From: Clostridium polynesiense
GTDB taxonomy: Bacteria > Bacillota > Clostridia > Clostridiales > Clostridiaceae
Assembly: GCF_000820705.1 (NCBI RefSeq)
Contig: NZ_CCXI01000008.1
Span: forward strand, 1 to 64,000
Reading direction: 5' to 3'
DNA length: 64,000 nucleotides
Under the pieces are notes generated by a model. The model was not told the DNA's origin, ran no database searches, and saw only the letters and a list, made by a program, of their open reading frames with translations. Both the position numbers and the translations under genes were made by a program. Below are positions 45,451-56,500 of the stretch, piece by piece (positions within the stretch are counted from its first letter, which is position 1; every line of letters begins with the position of its first letter).

Positions 45451-47563
45451 TTGGAAGTAGATAAAGAAAAAGCATTAGAAATGGAAAAGGAAAAGATTAA
45501 ACTTTCAGGAACCATTGATATTATTAATGGGGAGATATTAAATTATCTTAATAAAAGAAAAAGCATAAGTAAATATATAGTTGATTACAGAAAAAAAGTT
45601 CTTGAGGAATTTAAAGATGATGAAGATAAAATAGCTGAGTACTTTGATCATGAAAGGTTTGTAAAGGAAGAAGCCTTTACAAACATAGACAGAAGGCTCA
45701 AGGAATTAACTCTTTTAAAGGAAAGTCCTTATTTTGGAAAAGTGGATTTTTTAGATAAGGAATATGAAGATAAAGAAGATTTTTATGTTGGCAGATTTGG
45801 GGTAACTCCTGAGGGCAGCTATCAGCCTGCGGTAGTGGATTGGAGAGCTCCTATTGCTTCATTGTTTTATAAAGGTACACTAGGAGAATCCAGTTATACT
45901 TCACCTCAGGGAAAAATCGATGTTGAAATTTTGGGAAGAAGACAATATGTAATTAAAAAAGCAAAGCTTATAGGCTTGTTTGATTCTGCTGTGGATGTGA
46001 AGGATGACATCCTTCAGCTTGTGTTAAGCTCAAACTCCGGAGAAAAGCTTAAGGATATTATAATGACACTCCAGAAGGAGCAGGATGAGATAATAAGACA
46101 GCCAAGAGAGGTAACTGTGGTGGTAAATGGTGTTGCTGGAAGCGGCAAAACTACAATAGCCCTTCATAGGGTTGCATACCTCCTTTATAATTACAGAGAT
46201 ATACTAAAGGATAAGGTTTTGATAATAGGTCCAAACAAAATATTTATGGAATACATTTCCACGGTACTACCAACCTTGGGGGAAACTGGAGTAAAACAGA
46301 CCACTTTTATGAATTTTGCCTTAGATATTTTAAATATAGATGATGTGATGTCTTTTGGAGATTATACTGAAAAAATATTAAGTGGTGATAAAGCCTTTAT
46401 TAAAGAGGAAGAGTATAAAAATAGCAGCAGTTATCTGAATTATTTAGATGAAAAGCTTAAGGACATGGACAGAAGCTATTTTAATATTAATCCTGTGATT
46501 TTTAAAGGTGAGGTAATAGTTTCTGAAGAAGAGATAAAGGAGCTTTTCAATAAGCATTATTCATATATGCCTCTTTTTAGAAGAAGCGAAAAGATAAAGA
46601 GAATACTTGTAAGCAGGATAAAGGACAAAAGGGATGAGGAATTCAGAAGATTAAAGGCAGAAATAAAAGCTTATAAAGAAAGCCTCAGTGAAGAAAAATT
46701 AAAAGAACAGCAAAATAATATTGAGTTTAACAGGAAAATTAAAATAAGGGAACTAATTAGAGAGGTTATGAAATCCCGTGATGAAATAGATTTGTGGATT
46801 ATCCCGGAAAGTGTGGAAGAAATTTATAATCATATTAATGGCAACAAGCCTCTAACCATTGATGATTTAGCTCCAATTCTTTATAATGATGCTGAAGCTT
46901 AAGGGAATAAAGCATAAAGAGCAGATTAAGCATGTGGTAATCGATGAAGCTCAGGATTTAAGCCTACTTCAATTAAAAGTGATAAAGGAAATAACTCAAG
47001 CGGTTTCATTAACTATCGTAGGAGATGAAAATCAGAGGATAAGCGGTTTTAACAGAAAGCCTGGAATGTTTAGTATAAAGGATGTTTTTCCAGAGCTAAA
47101 TGTTCAGAGTTTTACTTTAAATAAAAGCTATAGATCTACTCAGGAAATAATGGAATATGCTAATAATTATCTGAAGGAAGAAAAGATACTCCCTTTAGTG
47201 AGAAGCGGTTCAGAGGTAGAAAAGATTCACTTAGAAAAAATTGATGAAATTAGTGAATTGGTTGCGGAAAAGGTTGAAAGCTTCAGGACGCTAGGTTTGG
47301 ATAATATAGCAATAATAACTCCAACGCTAAACGAACTGGAGAAATATGAAGCTTTAATAAAAGCTAAAACCTATGTGTCCTCCATTAAAACTGAAGACAT
47401 GTTATACAGCGGAGGTACGGTTTTAATACCTTCTTATTTAGCTAAAGGTCTTGAGTTTGACGGAGTAATAGTAATTAATAAGTCAGAAAGCAGTACCAAT
47501 GACTTCATTAAGTATGTTATGTGCACAAGAGCACTGCATTCACTTGTTGAAATAGAATTATAG
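45451..47563 (+). pseudogene. helD: HelD-type UvrD/Rep superfamily 1 helicase, complete but frameshifted
   Basis: HelD proteins bind RNA polymerase and release stalled complexes with ATP. The first part (to about 46880) has the coiled N-terminal arm, the FYVGRFGVTPEGSYQPAVVDWRAPIAS segment and Walker A VNGVAGSGKTT. The second frame carries KHVVIDEAQDLS (Walker B), VGDENQRI and KSYRSTQEI. The frame jumps at about 46880-46890, where one extra base (TATAATGATG, probably TATATGATG) breaks it; removing it joins the parts as LYMMLKLKGIKH. TTG 45451 has AGGAGG at 45438-45443. Rest of the gene is intact, so sequence error is likely. Confidence 0.8.
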
Positions 47564-47592
47564 GACTTTAATATCCATTTAAAGTCCTTTCC
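47562..47592 (+). terminator. Terminator after helD
   Basis: AGGACTTTAA pairs exactly with TTAAAGTCCT around 7 nt, then TTCC. It overlaps the stop codon. Confidence 0.75.
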
Positions 47593-47621
47593 ATACTAAA
47601 TTTTATAAACACGGGGGAAAT

Positions 47622-49445
47622 ATGAAGACGTTTTTAAAAAATGCTTTTAAGAAGCTTAGGTATAAGGATTATTTTTGGTTTTTAAGTTTTTTAATAATTT
47701 TAACTAAATCCAATCTATTTTTAGCTATATTCAGAACTCCAAATTCAGCATACCTTGATTTTTCTACTATGTATTTTGGAGTGCCTCCCATTGGAACTCA
47801 TATATTTTTCTCAATGCTTTTTATAGCACCTGTTTTGCTGTTTAAAGGCAGAGGGAAACTGTATTCCGCACTGGCTTTAAACGTAATTTTGAGTATAATG
47901 CTTGTATTAAACCTATGGTACTATAGAGCTTATCAGGGGTTTTATTCCATAAGGCACATTATGCATCCGGAACTCTTTAACCCATTAGCCAGGAGCATAG
48001 TTAACTTTAAAATTATAGATATTATATTTTTTATAGATATTATAATATTAACTGTACATATATTCAGAAACAAAGATATTTATAAAAATATTAAAAGAAA
48101 TGCTGGTGGATTTGTTATAGTCACCGCTTTAGGGTGCGGATGGATATTCTTTGATCACTTAATGATAGATGTATGGGAAAAAGGAATGCCTGGACAAATG
48201 GTTTTTAGAAATTCCTGGGCGCCTTTTCAAACTATGTCTAACCTATCTCCTATAGGATATTGGACTTATGATATCTACAGAACCTTAAATGAAGGAAGGG
48301 ACTATAAACTATCCTCTCAGGAAGAAGAAAAAATATCAAACTGGCTTAAATGGAAAAAAGAAAATATCTCGGACAATAATTATAAGGCTATTCTTAAAGG
48401 AAAAAACATCATTGCGCTACAGATAGAATCCTTGGAGAATTTTGTTATAAACTCTAAGGTGCATAATCAGGAAGTAACTCCTAACCTTAACAGGATGCTT
48501 TCAAACAGCTTATACTTCAATAATTTATATGAGCAGAACAGCGGAGGAACTAGCTCTGATGCTGATTTAATGTTTAATACGGGACTGCTTCCTACAAAAG
48601 AAGGAGCTGTAGTATTTAGATATCCTTCCAGGGAGGTGGAAACACTTCCAAAGCTTCTTCAGGGAAAAGGATATAAAACCATATCTGCAAAGGCAGAAAA
48701 GCCAGGAAGCTGGAACTGGGTAGAAATGCACAAGGGAACCTATAAATTTCAGGAGGTTTGGGACATTAACAGCTTTAAAATAGATGAGATAATAGGATTG
48801 GGACTTTCTGACGGTTCTGCATTATCCCAGATAGAAGAGAAAATAAAAGATATAAAGAAACCTTATTATCTTAATTATTCAACTTTAAGTACCCACGGAC
48901 CTTTTGAAATACCGGAAGAAAAGAAATACTTAAAGCTTCCTGAAAATCTGGATAAGAATATTTTGGGAGCCTATTTTCAAAGTTTAAGATATATGGATGA
49001 AGAGGTAGGAAGATTTATCAAAAAACTAGAGGAAAGCGGAGATTTAAAGGATACAGTAATAGTTATATATGGAGATCACGGAGGCGTTCATAAGTTTTAC
49101 AGTGAAGAGATGGCTGATGCAGAGCTTTCTGGAGATTGGTGGAAAAAATACGATGAAAAGATCCCTTTTATAATTTATAATCCAGATATTAAAGGGGAAG
49201 TAATTGAAACCGTTGGGGGAACTGCAGATATGTTCTCTACCACTGCATATTTAATTGGAATAGAGGAAGATAAGTTTATAGATAAATCTTATGGAAGAAT
49301 ACTGGTTAAAACCAATAGAAATTTCGCTCTTCTAGAAGACGGCAGAATTATGGGAGAGGCGGGAGTTAATGATAAGCCTTATGTTTCAGAAGCAAGGGAC
49401 ATAAGTGACATGATAATAAGAAGTAATTATTTTAAAAGCCGCTGA
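47622..49445 (+). CDS. LTA-synthase-like membrane sulfatase-fold protein
   Basis: A 607-residue protein with five N-terminal membrane helices (within about 1-180) and an outer sulfatase/alkaline-phosphatase fold. Catalytic region: ALQIESLENFV then NSGGTSSDADL, with threonine (about 310) as the expected nucleophile; metal-site YGDHGG is near residue 485. LtaS-type enzymes polymerise glycerol phosphate for lipoteichoic acid; others add phosphoethanolamine or similar groups. It differs from canonical LtaS around the nucleophile, so the donor is uncertain. RBS GGGGGA. Confidence 0.85.
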   Translation: MKTFLKNAFKKLRYKDYFWFLSFLIILTKSNLFLAIFRTPNSAYLDFSTMYFGVPPIGTHIFFSMLFIAPVLLFKGRGKLYSALALNVILSIMLVLNLWYYRAYQGFYSIRHIMHPELFNPLARSIVNFKIIDIIFFIDIIILTVHIFRNKDIYKNIKRNAGGFVIVTALGCGWIFFDHLMIDVWEKGMPGQMVFRNSWAPFQTMSNLSPIGYWTYDIYRTLNEGRDYKLSSQEEEKISNWLKWKKENISDNNYKAILKGKNIIALQIESLENFVINSKVHNQEVTPNLNRMLSNSLYFNNLYEQNSGGTSSDADLMFNTGLLPTKEGAVVFRYPSREVETLPKLLQGKGYKTISAKAEKPGSWNWVEMHKGTYKFQEVWDINSFKIDEIIGLGLSDGSALSQIEEKIKDIKKPYYLNYSTLSTHGPFEIPEEKKYLKLPENLDKNILGAYFQSLRYMDEEVGRFIKKLEESGDLKDTVIVIYGDHGGVHKFYSEEMADAELSGDWWKKYDEKIPFIIYNPDIKGEVIETVGGTADMFSTTAYLIGIEEDKFIDKSYGRILVKTNRNFALLEDGRIMGEAGVNDKPYVSEARDISDMIIRSNYFKSR

Positions 49446-49492
49446 AAAAAGCAGTCTTGAGATATAAAAATCGTCTCAAGGCTGCTTTTTTG
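49445..49492. terminator. Bidirectional terminator after the LTA-synthase-like gene
   Basis: AAAAAAGCAGTCTTGAGA (49445-49462) pairs with TCTCAAGGCTGCTTTTTT (49474-49491), one G-U pair, between convergent genes. Confidence 0.9.
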
Positions 49493-49513
49493 AAGTGTTA
49501 TTTTAGTGATTCA

Positions 49514-50614
49514 TTATGAAGTTTTATATTCAATGTGAAGCTTTAAAAGCTTCTGAAGAAGAGTTTTTTCCAGCTCATTTAATTTTCCGTAATCCATGGA
49601 CTTCATATAATATTTTTCAAGTTCATCATGCAGAGCTTTATTATCTTTTAATATGGTTAATGCCTTATCTGTCATGGAATAAAATAATGACTTATTATAT
49701 TCTATTTCCTTTGAAAAGCTATCTATATAAGCTTTATGGCAGAAGTCCTCCATGTAAATTTGAGTTCCTTCAAACTGTTTTTTATTTATTTCATTAGAAG
49801 TTATAACTGCTGTAGATAATTCAGGAATAAGAATATGCTCTATTCTTTCAGGAATAAAAGGATCATGGTATACTTCCACAAACATTCCTCTTTTTAGGCA
49901 TTCCTGTATTAAATACTTTAAAACTTCTGACTTACCGCTTCCTGGACTTCCGTTTAATACATATATATTTTTATAGTCTTCTGTGAGATTTTCGATAAAG
50001 GTTATTATACCCTGAGGAGTAATTCCTGTTGCAAAAAGGTGCCTATCTCTTCCTAAGATACTTACAGGAATAGTACCCAGTATATTTTCTTTAAGCTCTT
50101 CTTTGAAAGCTAAGAGTTTATTATTATCAAGAGCTTCAGCATTTATTGAGCTCCAATCCTCATGGATAAGTTTAGCAGCGCCAAGATATCTATAAATCAT
50201 TTTATAATTTTTGGAAAGGGTATTATTTATTTGAATTATTTCTTTTCTGTTTTCCTTAAGACCTTCTTCATTCCAGCAAATACCAAGATTTATAATTTCA
50301 TCTACAGCCCCAGGTGCTACAGGATCTGTTACATGAGGTGCAGTTCCATCTAAAACTGCGGCATTGAGACCTTTTATAACTACCGCATCCAAAGAGTGGT
50401 AATCTGAAGAGCAATGATGCTGCTCTACAGTATATCCTTCTTCATAAAAATGGGCTGCGATATTTTTCATAAGAGATGATTTTCCTGTACCGGGGCCGCC
50501 CTTTAAACAAATTATTCTTCTGGCGTCTTCCTGTGGAAGTATATATCCAAAAAAGGAATGAAATCCCTTTGAAGTATTGCCGCCGGGAAACATGTGTCTG
50601 TTATAGTTTTTCAT
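49514..50614 (-). CDS. Dual P-loop ATPase (PRK06851-like), function unknown
   Basis: A 366-residue soluble protein with two tandem P-loop halves. Half 1 has Walker A GGPGTGKSS (39-47), half 2 GSPGSGKSE (222-230). Each half repeats the same order: strand-loop-helix, a histidine-containing strand (QHHCSSDYHSLDAVVI; VYHDPFIPERIEHILI), then a helical tail, so it arose by duplication. It resembles hypothetical ATPases of Bacilli and clostridia seen in PRK06851-type models. The YHSLD/HDPF strings could bind metal. Monocistronic; no neighbour indicates its role. Confidence 0.7.
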   Translation of the reverse strand: MKNYNRHMFPGGNTSKGFHSFFGYILPQEDARRIICLKGGPGTGKSSLMKNIAAHFYEEGYTVEQHHCSSDYHSLDAVVIKGLNAAVLDGTAPHVTDPVAPGAVDEIINLGICWNEEGLKENRKEIIQINNTLSKNYKMIYRYLGAAKLIHEDWSSINAEALDNNKLLAFKEELKENILGTIPVSILGRDRHLFATGITPQGIITFIENLTEDYKNIYVLNGSPGSGKSEVLKYLIQECLKRGMFVEVYHDPFIPERIEHILIPELSTAVITSNEINKKQFEGTQIYMEDFCHKAYIDSFSKEIEYNKSLFYSMTDKALTILKDNKALHDELEKYYMKSMDYGKLNELEKTLLQKLLKLHIEYKTS

Positions 50615-50706
50615 AATATCTCTCCTTCAAGTATTTCATAATATAGTATGCATAGTATGAAATTATAGTTACCTATTATAAAATACTTAAGGATATATAG
50701 AAAAAG

Positions 50707-51885
50707 CTACATAAAGTCAGGGTCTATGGTTATTATGCAGTTATATTGAGGATGTATATCTTTAATGTCAGAAGTGATTTTCTCTTTAAGCTCCTCCTCG
50801 GACATTATTTTTTTTAAAGCATTGTAATCAACCACAACATCAAAAATAAGATTTTTCTTCTCTTTTTCACCAACGATTCTAAAGTCATGCATTGATTTTA
50901 TAAGCGGATTATATTTTATTATTTTTTCCACCTCTGCTTTGGCCTCCAGTATTTCCTCACTGTCATTGGATATAGGGTCCATGTGAATAACTAAATACAT
51001 ATTTAATTTTTCAGATATTTCCCTTTCGGCTTTATCGATTATATCGTGTATTTCCATTATATTAATATCACAAGGGATTTCTGCATGTATTGATGCCATA
51101 CACCTTCCAGGACCATAATTGTGGATAATTAAATCATGAACACCAGTTATATGTGGATAACTCACTACAAGTTCATTTATGGTTTTGACAAGCTTAGGAT
51201 CCGGAGCTTCCCCCAAAAGCGGACTGATAGTTTCTTTTATCAAAGTATATCCGGACCATAAAATAGCTAAGGCTACAAGAATTCCTATATACCCGTCTAA
51301 AGGAAAAGCTGTTGCTTTAGATAATAATAGGGATAAGGCTACAGTACTTGAGGTTACTACATCTCCAAGAGCATCGAAGGAGGCCGCTTTTAGGGCTGAG
51401 GAATCTATAGCCTTTCCCATATATCCGTTGAATCTGCTGAGCCAGATCTTTAATATCACAGATATTAATATAAGTATAAAGGGTAGAAGCTGAAAAACCA
51501 CAGGAGATGGATTAATAATCCTGTCAAAGGAGGTTTTTATAAACTGAAAACCAACCAGCATAACCATAAATGCAACTATAAGAGCAGAGATATATTCAAT
51601 TCTTCCATGGCCAAAAGGATGTTCTGCGTCTGCAGGACGGCTTGAAAGCTTAAAACCTAAAATTGTTATTATTGACGAAGCAGCATCTGAAAGATTGTTA
51701 AAGGCATCTGCTGTAACAGCTATACTTCCCACAATCAGTCCTGATGCAAGCTTAACTGCAAATAATATAAAATTAATTATTATTCCAATTATACCTGCAA
51801 GAAAGCCGTAAGAATTTCTGACATTTTCAGAAGAGGTATTGTCATAATCTTTTACGAACTTTTTTACCAGCAATTTAGATAGCAT
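50707..51885 (-). CDS. Cation diffusion facilitator, probable Mn2+-type exporter
   Basis: A 392-residue CDF transporter with six helices. The TM2 site is DAFNNLSDAASS (Asn-x3-Asp) and the TM5 site DALGDVV (Asp-x3-Asp). Zn-type members carry His-x3-Asp; Asp/Asn sites are linked to Mn-type exporters such as MntE. The C-terminal region is longer than usual: two successive ferredoxin-like modules, the second starting near IKYNPLIKSMHDFRIV. ATG 51885 has GGAG 8 nt upstream; a GTG at 51894 is in frame but too close. The metal is an inference from these residues. Confidence 0.85.
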   Translation of the reverse strand: MLSKLLVKKFVKDYDNTSSENVRNSYGFLAGIIGIIINFILFAVKLASGLIVGSIAVTADAFNNLSDAASSIITILGFKLSSRPADAEHPFGHGRIEYISALIVAFMVMLVGFQFIKTSFDRIINPSPVVFQLLPFILILISVILKIWLSRFNGYMGKAIDSSALKAASFDALGDVVTSSTVALSLLLSKATAFPLDGYIGILVALAILWSGYTLIKETISPLLGEAPDPKLVKTINELVVSYPHITGVHDLIIHNYGPGRCMASIHAEIPCDINIMEIHDIIDKAEREISEKLNMYLVIHMDPISNDSEEILEAKAEVEKIIKYNPLIKSMHDFRIVGEKEKKNLIFDVVVDYNALKKIMSEEELKEKITSDIKDIHPQYNCIITIDPDFM

Positions 51886-52076
51886 AAGTAACACTCCATT
51901 TCAATTTAAAGGGTATGATAAAAAACATTAAGCCTATTATAGCATAAGTATTTTATTTTTTTAATTTATTTACTCTTAATGTAAAAGTAAATTTAATTAT
52001 TAAATCTTAATATATGGTAAAGCTGACATAATAAATGTTACAATATAGATATATTTTCTTAAAAGGAGGCATTAAA

Positions 52077-53372
52077 ATGCAGAGAGAATTGGCATCGGAG
52101 CTTTTAGACTTTATTTATAAGTCACCTTCAGCTTTTCATGCTGTTAAAACCGTTAAAGATATATTGCTATCCAATAACTATACAGAACTTAAGGAAGAGG
52201 AAAAATGGAACTTGGAGCCTAATAAAAGCTATTATGTAACAAGGAACGGCACAGCCTTAATAGCATTTAAAACAGGTAGGGAAAAGCCGCAGGAGAAAGG
52301 GTTTAAACTCATAGGGGCACATACTGATTCACCGGGTTTCAGAATAAAGCCTAATCCGGAAATAGTATCGGAGGGTACTTATTTAAAGCTTAATACAGAG
52401 GTATACGGAGGACCTATATTATCAACCTGGATGGATAGACCTTTGGGTATTGCCGGAAGGGTTACCTTAAAAGGAGAAAATCCATTATATCCTGTGAATA
52501 AGCTTATAAACATAGCAAGACCTTTAGTTATAATACCTAATCTAGCTATTCATATGAATAGAGAAGTAAGTAAGGGAGTAGAGCTTAACAGACAAAAGGA
52601 TACTCTTCCTTTGATTTCTTTAATAAATGACAGCTTAGAAAAAAATAATTATCTTTTAAATATTTTATCTCGTGAACTTGAAATCAATTCTGATGAAATT
52701 ATAGATTTTGATTTGTTTTTATACGAATTTCAAAAAGGATGCTTTGTTGGAGAGAATGAGGAATTTATATCCAGCTCCAGACTCGATGATCTTTCCATGG
52801 TACACGCAGGTATAAAGGCTTTAATAAATTCTAAAGATACAGAAGGAACTCAGGTTATGGTCTGCTTCGATAACGAAGAAGTGGGAAGCTCAACAAAGCA
52901 GGGAGCCGATTCTCAGTTATTAGCCAATATTCTTGAAAGGATAGTAATAAGTTTCGGGGGAGGGAGAGAGGATTTCTTCAGAGCTCTTTCAAGATCCTTT
53001 ATGATATCAGCTGATCTTGCACATGCTGTACATCCGAACTCCGGGGATAAACATGATCCTACTAACAGACCGGTTATAAATAAAGGTCCTGTTATCAAAG
53101 TAAGCGCTAATCAAAAATACACTACAGACAGTGATTCATCAGCGGTATATGAGTTAATATGCAAAAATGCCGGCATACCTGTTCAGAAATTTGTAAACAG
53201 ATCTGACATGGCTGGCGGATCAACCATAGGACCTATTTCATCGACTCATTTAGATATTAGATCTGTAGATATGGGAACACCAATTTTTGCAATGCATTCC
53301 GTAAGAGAGTTAGGCGGAATAATGGACCATTATTATGTACTAAAGTCTTTTGAAGAGTTTTATAACCTTTAA
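52077..53372 (+). CDS. M18-family aminopeptidase
   Basis: A 431-residue dinuclear zinc aminopeptidase (ApeB/aspartyl aminopeptidase-like). Metal and catalytic residues are in GAHTDSPGFRIKP (His, Asp), SRLDDLSM (Asp), CFDNEEVGSST (Glu pair) and HSVRELGG (final His). M18 enzymes form large dodecamers and remove N-terminal acidic or neutral residues. ATG 52077 has AAAGGAGG at 52062-52069; the longer reading from 52035 has no site. Monocistronic, with a terminator after it. Confidence 0.9.
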   Translation: MQRELASELLDFIYKSPSAFHAVKTVKDILLSNNYTELKEEEKWNLEPNKSYYVTRNGTALIAFKTGREKPQEKGFKLIGAHTDSPGFRIKPNPEIVSEGTYLKLNTEVYGGPILSTWMDRPLGIAGRVTLKGENPLYPVNKLINIARPLVIIPNLAIHMNREVSKGVELNRQKDTLPLISLINDSLEKNNYLLNILSRELEINSDEIIDFDLFLYEFQKGCFVGENEEFISSSRLDDLSMVHAGIKALINSKDTEGTQVMVCFDNEEVGSSTKQGADSQLLANILERIVISFGGGREDFFRALSRSFMISADLAHAVHPNSGDKHDPTNRPVINKGPVIKVSANQKYTTDSDSSAVYELICKNAGIPVQKFVNRSDMAGGSTIGPISSTHLDIRSVDMGTPIFAMHSVRELGGIMDHYYVLKSFEEFYNL

Positions 53373-53394
53373 AATATAATATATGTTTATCTGA

Positions 53395-53438
53395 CTGCCA
53401 TATAGTGATGATAGAAATTCACTTTATGGCAGCTTTTT
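53395..53438 (+). terminator. Terminator after the aminopeptidase gene
   Basis: CTGCCATATAGTGA pairs with TCACTTTATGGCAG with one internal mismatch, then TTTTTA. Confidence 0.88.
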
Positions 53439-53541
53439 AATATTAAGGAATAATTAGTTTAAAAGTATAACTTTAACCTGCTCAGGGGAAACTAATCTGG
53501 AAATTTTTTAATAGGAATTATATTAAGGGAGACTGAGCAAT

Positions 53542-56500
53542 ATGGTTAAAAGTAACAGTAGAAATAAAAAGAGCATTCTCATTAATATGGAAAATAATTA
53601 TCATACAATAGTTAAAGCATATGAATATATAAATGGCCTGGCAGAAGGGAAAATCGAAATAATAAATGCTTGTCAGTGGCTTTTAGACAATATTTATTTA
53701 ATAGAAAAGGAATACAGATTTGTAAAAAAGAATCTTCCTTTAAAGTACTATTCCAATCTTCCCTGGAGATATGAAAGCTGTATATCTGCACCGGAGATTT
53801 ATTTTATCTGTGCTGATTTTATTAAAAAAAGCCAGGGGGAGGTAGAGGAATCCAGTATCAGGGAGTATATTTCTGACTTAAAGGATAGATACTGCTTTAG
53901 CATGGGAGAGCTGTGGGCGGTTCCTCTCATGCTTAAGGTTATTTTATTGGAGTACATAGCTGAGTTAACACAGGAGATTACAGAAATTCAAGAAGATAAA
54001 ATAACCGCAGATAATTTTTGTGAGGATATTATAGGTACATATGTACAAGGTAATTTGCAAGAAAAGACTAAGGGGTTAATGAAGGAAATACAAAGGGTGA
54101 GCACCTCATTTGCAGAAAGGACAATAAGGATATTAAGAGATAATTCACTTGAGATAAAAGAAATAATAAAATGGATTGAAGGAGCACTTCCAGAAGAAAT
54201 AAAGGGCATAGAAGAATGTATAAAAAAGCAGCATTCCGTTGAAAGAAGCCTTGAGAGGAAGCTTGGAAACAGCATAACCGCACTAAGAAACATAGATAGT
54301 ATAGACTGGAAGAAATTTTTTGAGGAGGTAAGCGAAGTAGAAAAAATATTATCTCAGGATCCTTCTTCAGTTTATAAAGAAATGGACTTTGAAACCAGAG
54401 ATTACTACAGGCATTGTTTGGAAACTTCAGCAAGGTTATCAAAGGTAGCGGAAAAGTCGGCAGCGGAAGAAGCGCTGAAGCTGGCTCAGGAAGCCTTTAT
54501 AAAGGATGAAGAATTTTATAGAAAGCATATAGGATATTACATAGTAGATATAGGAAGAGAGGAATTATATAAAAGATTAAACCCTAAAGAAAAAGGTAAA
54601 CAGACTCTTGAAGACAGATTCAAGAGACATCCTTATTTTTATTATTTCGGAATATTGTCTGTAAGTTTTTTAGTTTTGGAAATTATACTTTTAAGTATTT
54701 ATTTTAAAAGATTAGGGTATTTTTCTATAAGTAAGCTCATTATATCTATTGCAGTTACAACTATACCCCTATTAGAAGTGATTATCTCCATATTAAACTG
54801 GAGCTTCCTCCATATTATTAAGCCCAGCAGGATACCAAAACTTGATTTACAGGGTAAGCTACATAAGGGAATAAGTACCATGGTGGTTATACCGGTTCTT
54901 ATTTCTAACAAGCACAGAGTGAAGGAGCTTATAGAGGATTTAGAGGTTTATTATCTGGCAAATAAAAGTGAAAATTTGTATTTTACCCTCCTTGCGGATT
55001 ATAAAGATTTTATTTCACACTGCTGTGATGAGGATAAAAAAATAACTTTAGAAGCTCTAAAAGAAATAAAATTATTAAATAATAAGTACTGCAAAAAAGG
55101 AGAAGAAAAATTCTTCTTTTTAAGCAGGAATAGAAAATACAACGAAAGCATGGGACTTTATCTGGGTTGGGAAAGAAAAAGAGGAAAGCTCATGGAATTT
55201 ATGGAGCTTTTAAGGGGAAAGGAAAAAAACAGCTTTAATGTAATCAGCAGTGACATAACCAAAATAAATAAAATAAAGTATTTGATAACTTTAGATGCAG
55301 ATACAATGCTTCCAAGAAACTGCGTTTTTAAGCTGGTTGGGGCTATGGAGCATCCTTTAAACAGACCGGTAATGGATGGTTTTAAGGATGCTATATCCAG
55401 AGGATACGGAATTATGCAGCCTAGAATATCAGTAAGCATAGAAGCCTGGAAAAAGAGCAGGTTTTCTATGATATTTTCCGGAGAAATCGGTTTGGACACT
55501 TATACCACCGCGGTTTCTGATATTTATCAGGATTTATTTCAAAGAGGAATCTTTACAGGAAAAGGTATTATAAATATAGATACCTTTTATGAGATATTAA
55601 AGGATAAAATTCCTGAAAATACCGTTCTCAGTCATGATCTTCTTGAAGGAGGATATGCTGGGGCTGCTTTAGTATCGGATATAGAATTTATAGACGGATA
55701 TCCGAGCACATATAAATCCAGCTGCCTAAGGCTTCATAGATGGGTGAGAGGAGATTGGCAACTAATTCCATGGTTATGGAGCCGTGGGCTCAGTGCTCTC
55801 TGTAAGTGGCAGATAACAGACAATTTAAGAAGAAGCCTTTTGGCACCGTCTATAATAATATTAATTTTATCCCATTTTTTATTTCTTCCTCAGGGTGAAT
55901 TGTATCTTATCATAGCTTTACTGTCAGTAGGGACGCCATTATTATTCCATATGTCAGAAAGGATAATTACCTCAAAAAAAGATATAAATCTTAAGGGAAG
56001 GTTTTCCGATTCCAAAGATATATGGCAGCAGGTATTTTTTATTATTTCCTTCATCCCTCATCAAAGTATTTTAATGATAGATGCAGTTATAAGGAGCTTA
56101 TATAGGGTGTTTATAAGTAGAAGAAAACTTCTTCAATGGCAGACTGCCGAAGAGGCAGAGACTTCGGTGAAAAACAGCCTCATAAGCTATATTAAAACCA
56201 TGTGGGGAGCATCCATAATAGCTTTGATAGTGTTAATGCTTAGTATGAGGTATGGAAGAAGTACTGCGTGGTTTATAATGCCGGTATGTATTTTATGGTT
56301 TTTATCACCCTTAAGTGCTTATTTAATCAGCATAGAATTAAAAGAGAAAAAAGAGGAGATATCCTCTGAGGATGAAAAGTTTTTAAGGGAAATAAGCCGC
56401 AAGACTTATGCCTATTATGAAGATTTTATAACGGAGGAAGAAAATTATTTAGCTCCGGATAACTATCAGGAAGAACCTTATAAGGGGACTGCGCACAGAA

